A stretch of DNA of 64,000 nt from Euleptes europaea (Eukaryota > Chordata > Lepidosauria > Squamata > Sphaerodactylidae), in the NCBI RefSeq assembly GCF_029931775.1, contig NC_079332.1, positions 19,227,803 through 19,291,802 of the forward strand. Reading direction: 5' to 3'. Positions 31,186 through 42,900 of the stretch are shown here, one piece after another (the first letter of the stretch is position 1; every line of letters starts with the position of its first letter). Below the pieces are notes generated by a model that was not told where the DNA came from, ran no database searches, and saw only the letters and a list, made by a program, of their open reading frames with translations. Position numbers and translations under genes: made by a program.

Positions 31186-32690
31186 AGTAGCAGCGGCGCA
31201 AGGCAACGTCCGAGGAAGGCCTCGGCCCCCTGTGCCCTGTGCGGCAGTTAGGAGGCTGCTGGACTGGACGGCCACCGGCCTGACCAAGCTGGCTGGTCGT
31301 ATGTCCGCTCTCAGCTCACGGATGGCTCTGCCCAGGTCTCTCGGTCAACCTAGAGGACTCAAGGGAGCATCCCAGAATACCCCCCTCCCCCATATGGTGG
31401 CACACCGTGGGGGGAGGGCAGCTGGGAAAGCACTCTCGCAGGGAGTCTTGCCCACCCTGTCACATTGAGGACCCCCCCCCCAACTCCCTGAAAGGCTAGG
31501 AAGCTGAGGAAAATGGGTGCGGCGTGGCTGGACCGGGCAAAGGGGCCGGCATGATGCTTGCTCAGTCTCTGTGCCAGTCCCTCCAGCGCTCAGCTGCACT
31601 CTCGGGTGGGGGGAGGGCTGGTGATGGGCCAGTTAGGGGCTGCCTGGTGACCCCAGGAGTGCAAATCCCCCACTGCTCCACCCAGGGCCCCTCCAGCACT
31701 GGCCAGGACCCCTCAGCACAATGCGCGGTTCTGAAGAGGGAAGGACGCATGTCAGGATCTTGGCCCCTGCCCCCTGCCCCATATGCATGTAAAAAGCCCC
31801 CCTCCGTGAGGCTGGTGAAAGGTCTCCCCCCTGTTAAGCTCAGCCTCAGTCAGGTTCTCTCCCCCCACCCCACCCTGGTGTGGAAGGCATAGTTTGCATC
31901 TGTTTGGTTATTTCCTTCATTTCTACCCCCTCCTCTCTCCCCAAATTGACTAGCATCATTATCCTCTCCTCCATTTTATCCTCACAACAACCCTATGAGG
32001 TAGGTTAAGTTAAGAGTGTGTGACTGGCTGTCGCAGAAGCTGGGGGAGTTGTCAGTGTGAGGACTCGGCTACAGACCCCCGTCCGTGGCCTGCCCCACCC
32101 CCTGGCAGAGCCCCTTCCTGTCCCAAGGGGAAGCGGCCTGGCTCAGCCACTCTGGCTGAGGCAGACAGAAAAGCCCCCCCCCAAAAAAAGTTAGAAAACA
32201 TTTTATTAGCAGATCAGAATTCAGTCCAGGACAGGTCAAACAGTCCATCCTCCCCCCCCCCCCCCATTACTGGAGTAAAAGCTGCCAAGCAAAGACAAAC
32301 CAACCCAAGTTCCCAAACGCATCTGGAGTTCATTGTCCCGGTCTAAAACAGGCTGGCATGGCCCAGGCCTCCTCAGCATGGAGGCACTCCCCCCCCCACA
32401 CATGGCAGCAGTGCCCCACCTTACCAGGCCTGCAGAAGGGGCTCTCAGGGCCCCAGGGAGGGAGGGCCGGGTATGTCCCTCTCTCAGGATGGGATGCCAT
32501 TTCCCTCCACAATGGAGGCACACGGCCTCTAAGCCCTCGGTTCGGTTCGTTACTCTGGCCCCAAGGCACCCAGCTAGCTTTCCTGGCAGAGGAGGGATTC
32601 GCACCTGGATCTCCCTGACCCCGCTCCCCCCCTCTAACTGCTGCGCCGGCTCCCTAGAATTTCCAGCACCAAGATGTGGCCGACACGGCC
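31186..32690. other. DNAJA3-CORO7 intergenic region, right part
   Basis: GC-rich, no gene recognised. Partial reverse SINE F bodies are at about 31940-32020 (TTTTATCCTCACAACAACCC) and about 32555-32655. Poly-C is at 32253-32266. Confidence 0.45.
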
Positions 32691-33920
32691 GGACGGGCGG
32701 AGCGGCGAGGCGCTGTGCACCCGATCTCGCTGGAGCGATGGGTGTCCAGGCCAGTGCTCGGGGCGGCCGTGGCTGGTTGCGTGTTTGGGGCGGTGTCCTC
32801 GGGGGGCCAGGGCTGCGTGGGCACCGTGGGAGGGGGGGGGGTTGGCTTCTGCTTCCCTCGAGTTCAGTGGGATTGTTCCCACCTCCCCTCACGGTTGCCC
32901 TCGGTCCGGGCCCCCTTCGGGCCCTGCACAAGTGAGGGGCTGCGGCTCCGCGGCAGGACGTGTGCCTGGCAGGCGGGAGGCGCCAGGTTCCAGCCCCGGC
33001 AGCACCCCCAGGTCAAGGGGGTGTGCGTGGGGCACCCCGAAAGGCTGCTGGCGGAGGGAGGGAGGGAGGGAGGGAGGGAGGGGCCCCTCCACGGCTCGGG
33101 GCCAGGGCGACCCCCTCCAGAGGCCGTCAACCTGGGCGTGGGGGCGGCGTGCCGGTGCGCGCGTGGCCCCGGGGCCGGCCGGCCGCCTCCCCGCCTCCCC
33201 CGCCAGGCTGAGGCGGCCGCGGCCGGGGGGAGCGCCGCCCTGCGCGCTCCACGCAGGCCCCCCGCCGCCCCCGGGGCTGGGGGGCCGGGCCAGCCCGCCC
33301 CCGGGCGGGGCTTCCCCGGCAGGCGCGGCGGAGTCGGCGGCGGCGGCGGGCTGAGCATGAGCCGCTTCCCAGGGTCCAAGTTCCGGCGCGCCGAGGCCCG
33401 CCCGGCCCGCCGCCAGGTGAGTGGCCGGGCGGGGGGCGCACCTGCCCCCGGAGGCGAGCGGCGGCTCCCTCCCGTCGGGGCTGCCCGCCTGCCCGGCCGC
33501 CGCTTCCTCCTCCTCCTCCTTCCCCCGCGGCAGCTGCGCGGGGCTCGGCCAGGCAGCCGCTTGGGGCGCCCCGTCGGGTGGGGCGCTCGGCCCGCGCCCC
33601 TCCCTTGGCTGCCCAAGGAGAAAGGGGGGGCATCCGAGACCTCGGGGGTTGGCCCGAATGCCAGGTCTCCGGCTGGCCCCCGCCCCGCCCCAGGCAGCCC
33701 CCGGGCGAGGCCGTGGGGCGGGGGTGGCAGCCTGGCTCCGGCCGTGGCCCGCGCTCCGGAGCTGCCTCGCCACTGCCCGGTCCAGGCCTTTCTGTGCCAG
33801 CCGTCCCGGGGCTGGCCTCTGGGGCTGGCTGCCAGGGGGCTTCTCAGCCCTCCCCTGGGGGGCCTCGCCTCAGTTTCTTGCGGGCATCGCGTGCGGGGGG
33901 GGGAGGCATCTCCCGACCCA
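32690..33920. promoter_or_regulatory. CORO7: CpG island promoter of CORO7
   Basis: High-CpG sequence spans the start of CORO7, including a (GGGA)n run at 33054-33079 and a GGC-repeat at 33333-33350 just before the ATG. No TATA box. Very long open frames on both strands reflect the base composition. Confidence 0.65.
33357..33416 (+). CDS. CORO7: CORO7 coding exon 1
   Basis: 20 codons, MSRFPGSKFRRAEARPARRQ, matching the conserved coronin 7 N-terminus (MNRFRVSKFRHTEARP in human). Donor GTGAGT. Confidence 0.92.
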
Positions 33921-36900
33921 CATGCTAAGGCTGGATGCCAGTCCTGCAATTTCAAGGGGTGCCGAAATGAGGCTGAAATGCCCAGGCTGTGCCAAGGCCC
34001 CAGCGGGCGGGGGGCACACCCTCCTCCCCTGCGGTTCAGCGTGCGAACAGGAGGAGGGTTTCTCTCTTCCGCGGTTGCAAATGGCTCCACGCTTGGCAAG
34101 GGGTGGGCTTTTGTAAGAAGCCTCTCTGGCCTTGGCACTGGGCAGCCATGTGCAGAAGATCAGACGGACGGAGCAGGGGTGTGCCGAGAAGCTGCCCGGC
34201 CCAGCTTCTCTTTCCTCAGGGTGGGTTCTGACCCCGCTGCCCAGCTCCCCCCCTCCCGTGCCCACAGCCTCCCTGCCCCTGAAGCCTCGACGCTTTGTGA
34301 CGGAGAAAACACCTGCTAAGGGGAGACTACAGATGGGAGAAGCTGCATTGGCTAGAATTCTTCCTCAAAGACTGGGTTGTTTCTGTGGCTGAAAAGGTGC
34401 ACCCAGAACGCTGATGTTGCCCAGGGAGCCCATGCCAAGGATTTAGCTGTGCCAGCGGGCACTTTGTGGGACCGATTCGGGGGGGCCCTCTTTGTCCTGA
34501 TGGCCCTGTGCCTTCCTGTCCACAGTCTGGAGTATGAAAAGGGGTGGGGGGAGGAAGCAGCAGACACAGAGTTGTTTGTGAGTGTACAGAGGGTTCCCTT
34601 GCACTCTATGATTTCAGGGAGAAGGAAGGGGAGAGGAGGAGGTGGTTTCCTGTCTTTTCCTCACCACAAAAATGCTCCTGGATTTCTCTGTGCGACGCCG
34701 CAGGGCAGCACCCCCCAAAGCATGCCTCTCCCTCACTCCCGCTCTCTTTTGTCTGTGGGTTCCAGGCCTGGATCGGCGGCATTCACGGTGGCTCTCCTGC
34801 TGCTTCCAGCAACCATATCAAGACCAGCCGCCGCTGGATCGTGTTCAGCACCAACTCTGCGGGTGAGCAGTCGGCAAGAGCTGGCTCAGAGAGGGGGCGG
34901 AGGGGCACACCTGCCCGGCACACTTTGACCTGCGTCAGGCTCGGCATGGGGGCTGCTCAGCCGAGTGCCAAACTGGGATTTTGCAGCGCCTCACAGGAGA
35001 AGCCGGAGCATCTCTTCTGGGCAAATGCGGAAAGGAAAAGGGTTTGGATTCCCACCCGGCTTGCTTGGCCTCTCATTGCTTGGCCTCCGCTAGTCAATCA
35101 TGTGTGGATCAAGGAGCTCCCTGGGAGGTGACCCCCTGTCTGCGTGCATCCACCATGCCCTGGAGAGGGAGGGGCCGTGGCTCAGTGGTAGAGCATCTGC
35201 TTGGCATGCAGAAGGTCCTAGGTTCAATTCCTGGCATCTCCTGTTAAGGAACCTGTTAAGGAAAGACCTTTCTCTGCCTCAGACACTGGAGAGCTGCTGC
35301 CGGTCTGAGTAGACAATACTGACTTTGATGGACCGAGGGGGGGTCGGATTCAGTAGAAGGCAGCTTCATGCAGCGGCAGCAGCTCTGCAGGGTCTTAGGC
35401 AGAGGTCTTTCCCATCACCTACCTGCCTAGTCCCTTTAACTGGAGATGCCGGGGATTGAACCTGGGACCTTCTGCATGCCAAGCAGATGCTCTACCACTG
35501 AGCCACGGCCCCTCCCAGCTTCGTGTGTGGGGTTAACCTGGGTGCTCACAAGGGCTGTCACGGGGGTGACTTGTGATTCCTTGCTCAATCCCTTTCTCTC
35601 CCAGGTGTGCTGGGGGCTGTGCCGCTGGAGAGCCGGGATGGGGGCCAGAGGGCCGTGTCTCAGCTGCGTTGCTACTCAGGTGAGTCTGGGGGCCAAGCGG
35701 GCCTCCATCTGCCTGCTCTGCGGGGTTCTCTTGTCTACTTCTTATCCTGCCTTGCCTCCAGGGAACTCAGGGAAGCACTCGGGGTTTCCCCTTCCCTATT
35801 TAATCTTCTCAATAACCCTGCCAGGTAGGCCAGCCCAAGAGGGTGGGACTGGACCAAGGGTGCTCACTGAGTTTTTTTATTTAATTCATTTATGGCCGGC
35901 CGCTCTGCTGAAACCGAAGGTTGGCTACACAATTAAAAGCAATCCAGAAAGAAGTAAGAATAGCAAAATGTATCCATACAATACAGTAGAACCACATTTC
36001 AGCATCAGGGAATGCACTGAAAACACAAGTATGGTGCAGAAAATAAAGAAGGACTGCAAGGCCCAGCCTGCAGCCCGTGAGAGGGAGGAGGGCGCTGCAG
36101 TAGAACAATGTAAAATATTGTAGAACAATGCAGTAGAACAATGTAAAATATGTAATAAATGCACTGAAAATTGCCTTGCATTTCACAAGCACCCTGTTCC
36201 CTTTTAAAAAATGCATTCCTGGTGGGGGTGGGGGATCTGAACCTGGGTCTCCCTCTGCCAGCAGGTGTGGCCGCAAGTCATGGCTGGGTCTCCGCTAAGG
36301 TTCTGGAGTCCTGCGTTCGGTTCCTGAGCAGCTCAAGTGCTGGTTCTGCCCTTGTCCCTGGGAGAAAAGATGCTCTTAATGCACGGGGCGCTTCATTTCA
36401 GGGGCTGGTGGGGGAAAGAAAAAGGCCCCTCCCTCACTGACCTCAAAAGAGCTACCGACTCTTCCAGCGTGGCCTGGTGGCAGACCGGAACCACCTTGTG
36501 GGAGCAGGCCACGGGCAGGCCACATTCCCGCAGTGGTTTAGGGGGCTGAGGGAGGAGAGGCAGGAAGCAGGAGGACGTGTTGCTGGGGTAACCACTGCCT
36601 GGCACGTGGGCTTAGACCCGCCCCTGCTGATGCCAGCCAGAAGAGGCCTCCTGCCACCGTGTGGGCTGGCATCTGTTGCAGTCCCGGGGAAAAGGCAAAC
36701 GCCGCAGCGACCTACTTTCTCGGGTGTGCCGGCTGCCTGCCTGTGCCTGTGAATTGCATGACCGGGCTGCCTTCTAGATGGCGACTCGTGGGCTTGCATG
36801 CCTAGTTGGGGCACCATGAAAAGAGTGGTTAGCCCCAATGGCAGGAGTGTCTCAGTACTTGGCTGGCATGACCACCCTGCCTGGCATTGCTGGTGACTTA

Positions 36901-39900
36901 CAGATTTGAGTCCTTACCTTCAGAAAGGGAAATCACATGGTGCCTCTTTTCCTCTCCCGCTTTTTTCCTCCTGCTGAATCTGAATCTTGGTAGGGGTTCC
37001 TGGTCTGCACTGCTGCTCTGGCCCAGACTCCTGCTCCGCGCCCAGGAGGGCTTGCTCCCTAAGAGCTGCAAAGGGGCTCTTCTCTCCCCGGCCCCATATC
37101 CTTGGCCCCCAAGAGGCCCCAGGTTACAGGCAGCAGGACTGCCGGCTCCTGGAACTTGGATCTCTGAATATTATTGACTTTGTTCATGTCCCGCCTTTCT
37201 CCCCAGTGGGAACCCGAAGCGGCTGACGTCATTCTGCTCTCCTCCATTTTAACCTCACAACAACCCTGTGAGGTGGGTTAGGCCAAGAGTTTGTGCCTGG
37301 CATAAGGTCACCTGGCAAGCTCCTCTGTGGCAGAGCAGGCATTCGAACCCGGGTTTCTCTGCTCCCACTCCATCCACTGTCACCGCTACACAATGCTGGC
37401 TCTCAATAAGAGTGCAAAGTATATATTCTTCCTTATTTTTTGTTATTTATAGTCTGCCGTGCAGATTACACGTAGTGAGTCAGTGCAATCGATAGGGCAA
37501 GTCACCTGATAAGCAAAGTAGTAGGGTGAAGATTACAGAAATCTGGTGTGGCTGGAGGGGGTCTGACCCAGCACCAGTGGGTTGAGCTAGTGGATCTCCC
37601 CATAGGCCCTGCCCTTGAGGTTCCCTGATAGAAGGCAGGTGAGCTATCGATGCAATAAGTAAACCTCTATGATTCTCTCTCTTCCCCCCCCCCCCAGGTG
37701 TGGTGGCAGATTTTGACTTCTCCCCCTTTGACGAGCAGGTGTTGGCCACGTGCTCTGCCGAGGAAGCTGTGAGTACCGAATCCTGCTTCCGTCCTCTGGC
37801 AAACTGCCTAGGTCCCTGCAGGGGGCCCTTTGTGTGTTGGTGGGGAAGCGGGAGAGGGCCAAGGCTGGCAGGAATGCTGCCGTGGGCAAGGTGCGGGAGC
37901 GGCAGGAAGATCAGATGCTGCCAAAGAGGCTTTGGGGCTGGAGCAGCTGGTGGGGGGGGGAGTTTGGTGAGTCAGGGGGCAAAAAGCCCCCATAAAGGCC
38001 TTTGTGAGCGGCTGGCAAAACTCCCCTCCAGCCGCACATTTAGCTTTTGCAAGGACGGTGATGCTCAGGTTGGAAGGAGCTGTGTGGAACATCAAGGAAA
38101 CCTCCAGCTGCTGGCTGGCACTCCCTGGGCTGTGTGCCATGGGGCTGCTTCAATATTGTGGATAGGAAATGGGGGGGGGGGCGGATTTTCCTGGGTACTA
38201 AAGAGGAGACCTTTAGCATTAGAAAAATGCAGGCGTGCACGGGGTCATGAGAGTCCAGAAACATTTCCCTACCTCAGCGGCAGCAAATCTCCTGAAGGGG
38301 ATGGCACGGCTCTTCCCAGGGGTCTGGGGGGCAGGGCAGTCTCTCGGGCCCCCACTGCTGGGCACTCTTCCTGGGGGTTTGACCACAGGAATCTTCTTAC
38401 CACTGTCTCCTCTGCTTTCCACAGGTGAAGGTGTGGCGTCTCCTCGATTCCGATCCAGATCTGTCCTCTTCCCTCAATGTGACCCTGGGGCCCAAGGGGG
38501 GCCAGGCAGGCATGGTCCTTTTCCACCCCACAGCAGATGGCATCCTGGCCAGTGGGGCTCAGAGGACAGCGAAAGTTTGGGATGTGGAGCAGCAGCAGCA
38601 ACCTCTGACAGGTATGTCAGGAGCAAGTCCTGTTTTGTCAAGGGGCTGGAAAGAGTCATAGAGTTGGGAGGGACCAGCAGGGTCATCTAGTCCAACCCCC
38701 TGCACAATGCAGGACATTCACAACTACCTCCCCCGCCCCCCCCCCAACACAGAAAGAGTCCACATTGGGGCTGCATGACGTTCCAGAGCGGCATCAGGGC
38801 CATCTTCTGCTCAACTGTGGAAGAGGCATAAATTGCCACAAACTGCAAATCTGCTTAGCCTTGTGCACAGTTGGAATAAACATGAGACAGCATGGAGCGC
38901 ACGAGGTGCCCGTGGGCGGACAGTGGAAGATGGTGACAGGACTGGTTGATGTTCTGGAGAATGTTTCTAGTGTCCACAGTGTTCTGTGAGAATTAGTGGG
39001 CCATCAGGTGTTTCTGAAGGGAGGGAAAATTAAATCTAGGATGCCAAGTTTTCCATGCCATGGTTTGGCTGCTGTCTTTGGAAATGGTTGTCATTTTTCA
39101 GAAATTGCTGTGGATGGTGGTGATATTTGGGCAGGAATTGGTGGCACCTAATTTGAAAAAAACAGTGTGCTGAACTAAAAAAACCAAACATCTAGTGTGC
39201 TAACTTGTATACCTCGTGATATAAAAGTCACCGTCAAGGAAACCATCTGCTTCACCACTCAGTGTTCCATGATACTGAGCATGTTGTGTAGAAGTTAATT
39301 CTTTCAGTCTTTTCTCCCAGGTTGGGGGGGGGATGCATGGAAATGGCTGAAATGCTCCGGAGCACGGTCTCAAGGAGACCCTCACACCCATTCAGTTGCT
39401 TCTCTGTTACCTTTCTTGCGTTATGATCGCTACAACTACTCGAGGTTGGAGTCTTGGAACTGTAGAAGTGCCAGCAAACACCCTTGTGGGATTCCAAACT
39501 GGAGCCTTTGTCTTCAAGAGGTCAGTTAGGCTGACGGTGACCCTGCTCCGGTGTAGCTGGCTGGGGAAAAGGGGAGGCAGAATTGTCTTCCTGTCTCAGA
39601 TGTTTGCAAGTTTGAGTCAATGGATACCTGTTGTGGAAATCTCAAACCTCTATTAAGAAAAAGAAGAAGAAGAGTGGGTTTTTATATGCCGACTTTCTCT
39701 GCCACTTAAGGGAGAATCAAACTAGCTAACAATCACCTTCCCTTCCCCTCCCCACAACAGACACCCTGTGAGGTAGGTGAGGCTGAGAGAGTGTGACTGG
39801 CCCAAGGTCACCCAGCTGGCTTCGCGTGTAGGAGTGGGGAAACAAATCCAGTTCACCAGATTAGCCTCCACCACTCGTGTGGAGGAGTGGAGGAATCAAA

Positions 39901-42900
39901 CCCGTATCTCCAGATCACACTCCACCGCTCCAAACCACCATTCTTAACCACTACACCACGCTGGCTCTCCTAAGAACCCCTGTGCATTCCATATGGTGAA
40001 TTAACAGAAACTGTGACTTGACAAAAGCGACGGTTCATTGCCGCTCAACCTGTTTCAACGTCTCCCTCAACGTGTCTGATGAAGATCATGCCAATAAAAG
40101 AGGCGTCTTCGTGAGAAGGAAGGCTCTTCTTGCAAGAGACCTCTTTGTGAAACACCTAGATGTAGTTTTGGTTTGTGCAGATTACTGGTGGGAAGGAATT
40201 ATTCATGAAGAAGGCAGAGAGATTATTCAGCATCTTGTTGCTGCTTCTGAAAGTCCTGCATCGGCTGGGCCAGCCAAGGTGCCACCCTCTCCCCCACCCC
40301 ACCCCAACCCAACAGCCAGAACGTTTGTTCCCTCCCTGTTCCTTGGGCACCTTGAGACTCGGCAGCCAGCTTGGCAAGTGCCCCAGAGGGCTTCCTGCCA
40401 TCGCAGAGGGGAGCTCGTGTTTGTTTCATGGCCCGGGGGGGGGGGATCCTCTGCCTCTTTTCTGCAGGAGCTTGAAACCGCCTTCCGCAGAGCCTGTGCT
40501 GGTGCAAGACAGGAAGAGCCATCGCAACCACTTCCTCTTTGCAGCCGCCCGTTTTGGGCGGATTCTCAGCTCTCTGCAGGGTCAGTTTCGCATGTTGGTT
40601 TCTGGCCAAGATGGGTTCTCCTGCTTTCTGGGGGAGCTTCCGGATGATGTTGTGTTCCTTCCAAGCATGACTTGTGGGGATTCCAGGGAGAGCCAGTGTG
40701 GTGTGGTGGTTAAGAGCCGTGGTTTAGAGCAGTGGACTCTGATCTGGAGAACTGGGTTTGATCCCCCACTCCTCCACATGAGTGGCAGAGGCTAATCTGG
40801 TGAACTGGGTTGGTTTCCCCACTCCTACACACAAAGCCAGCTGGGTGACCTTGGGCAAGTCACAGCTCTCTCAGCCCCACCTACCTCCCAGGGTGTCTGT
40901 TTTGGGGAGGGGAAGGTGATTGCAAGCCGGTTTGATTCTTCCTTAAGTGGTAGAGAAAGTCAGCATATAAAAACCATCTCTTGCTCCTCCTTCTCCTCCT
41001 CCTCCTCTTCTGTTGAAGCTGGAGCAAAGGGAAAACCTCCTTTGTGCTGACTTATGGGGTGGTCGTTTCATGCCCTCATGTGGAAGCAATGCCCCCCCCC
41101 ATTTCCTTTTCAGCCCCCAGAGATGGCTGCTGGGGACAGGTCTGTAAGTGCCTTTTGTGGCATAGAGTAGCAGGATCTGGCTCTTTCTGCTTTAAATAGT
41201 TGTCATCGTGTTTACAGTTAGCGGCATGCCTTCATTTGGAAGAGGAGCAGGTGAATGGTTACTTGGCTATCGTAAAAACCTCTCAACAAAGCCATTTTCT
41301 GTAAAAAAAATAATTTTCCCACTTGGCAAGCCTTAAAGATTAAGCAACGGTAAGTGTGCCTTATTGGGGGCGTGAAGGGCAGTGACGCCGTGCAGTGGAA
41401 AATTTGGCTGCTTGGGCTTTCAGATGCAGGGAGTGTTTTCCATTTAGAAAAAAACACACACACCTGATTGCCAACAATTATTCCCCCCCATCCCCTTCCA
41501 TAGAACCTTTCTGGGAGATGGCAGCTATTTCCCAAGAGGGTGGATTGCTAAACCAAAAGGTATAAAATTCAGCAGCCTAGTTTTTTCAATTCAACACTCC
41601 TCCCCCCATTAAGAAGCACCTTTTTTTGCTGCCAAGTCACAGCTGACTTATGGCGACCCTGTAAGGTTTTCAAGGCAAGAGACGTTTGGAGGGGGTTTGC
41701 CCTGGCCTGCCTCGGCACCTGGTATTCCTTGGAGGTTTGCCATCCAAATACTGGCCAGGGTCGGGGCTGAGAGTGTGTGGCTGGCCCAAGGTCCCCCAGC
41801 AAGCTTCCATGGCACGTGAGTGGGGATTCGAACCTGGGTTTCCCAGGTCCTAGTGTTAGCCACAAAAGTGGAACTCCTCCCCACCCCAGGCAGTCAGGCA
41901 GAGAGGAGACGACTCGGTCCTCTAGCAAAGGAGGTTTAAAGATTTATTATTCAGCTGAATAAGGCTCGAGTCCAAAGCAGAAGCAACCACTTTTAGTCCA
42001 ACATAAGATTATATACTTGCCAAGATGTCCATCATTACAAACGTCATGTTCTTCTCCTCTCTACATCATAGTCTCCCCACTGTAGACATACCAAGTCATG
42101 TTAAGCCCACATCACACCTTTCCATACGACCCAAGATCAGAAAATGGAGGCTATTCTGCCTTTAGGGTGGGCAATTTACTATGCCAATGAAGTAAACGCC
42201 TCTTACTCTGGCCTTGGCCGAAGCGACGACCTCATCTGCAGGCGAATAGAACAATCGGTGTTTAGAGACTAGACACACTTCTTATCTTCTGTCTCCTACA
42301 ACCGTGTCAGAAGTTTGTGAATCCACTGCTCCTTTCATCTACTCCAGGAAGCTGCTCCCATTATTTCCATTTACCTTTAGCATTAACCATGCTGGCTCTC
42401 TAAGAAGCAGCTACTGCTGCTGATTTCCCAAAGCCGCCTTTGCCAAGTTTTCTAGAGGCTGTCTTTGGATTTCTGACCTTTCTGTCAACGCTGACCCTCA
42501 GCGTGACAACTCTGCCACAGATTAAGTACCCTTCTGCCTACGTGGGCTGGGCTCTGAGTCTGCAGCTGAAGGGGGGATCGGGCCATCGGATGCAAATGGG
42601 AAAGGATGGAGAGGCTCTGCAGGAAAGGCCCAGAGGGGCTGCTGTGGAGAGAATGGGCCGGCCATGTTGCCCAGGTGGGAAATGAAGGGGCCAGTCACAC
42701 GGCAACCAGTCACATGGCCAGAGGACCCTCTGGAGAGCCCCCCCAGCCCCACGTTGAAAAGCGGCGGGATGGCATTCCTGATGATGGGGGGGGGGGTAAT
42801 GGCTTTTCCTGGCACAAAAGGCCCTGTGTTTCCATGTCCGGTGTGTGTTTCAGAAAAGGGGCTGTGGCTTTCTTTTGCATAAGACTGACCAATGGGATTC

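Noticed and set aside
32676-34319. 547-codon plus-strand frame (and a 424-codon minus frame) around the CORO7 start
   Set aside because: CpG-island artefact. It runs straight through the verified CORO7 exon 1 donor and has no domain outside the 20 real codons.
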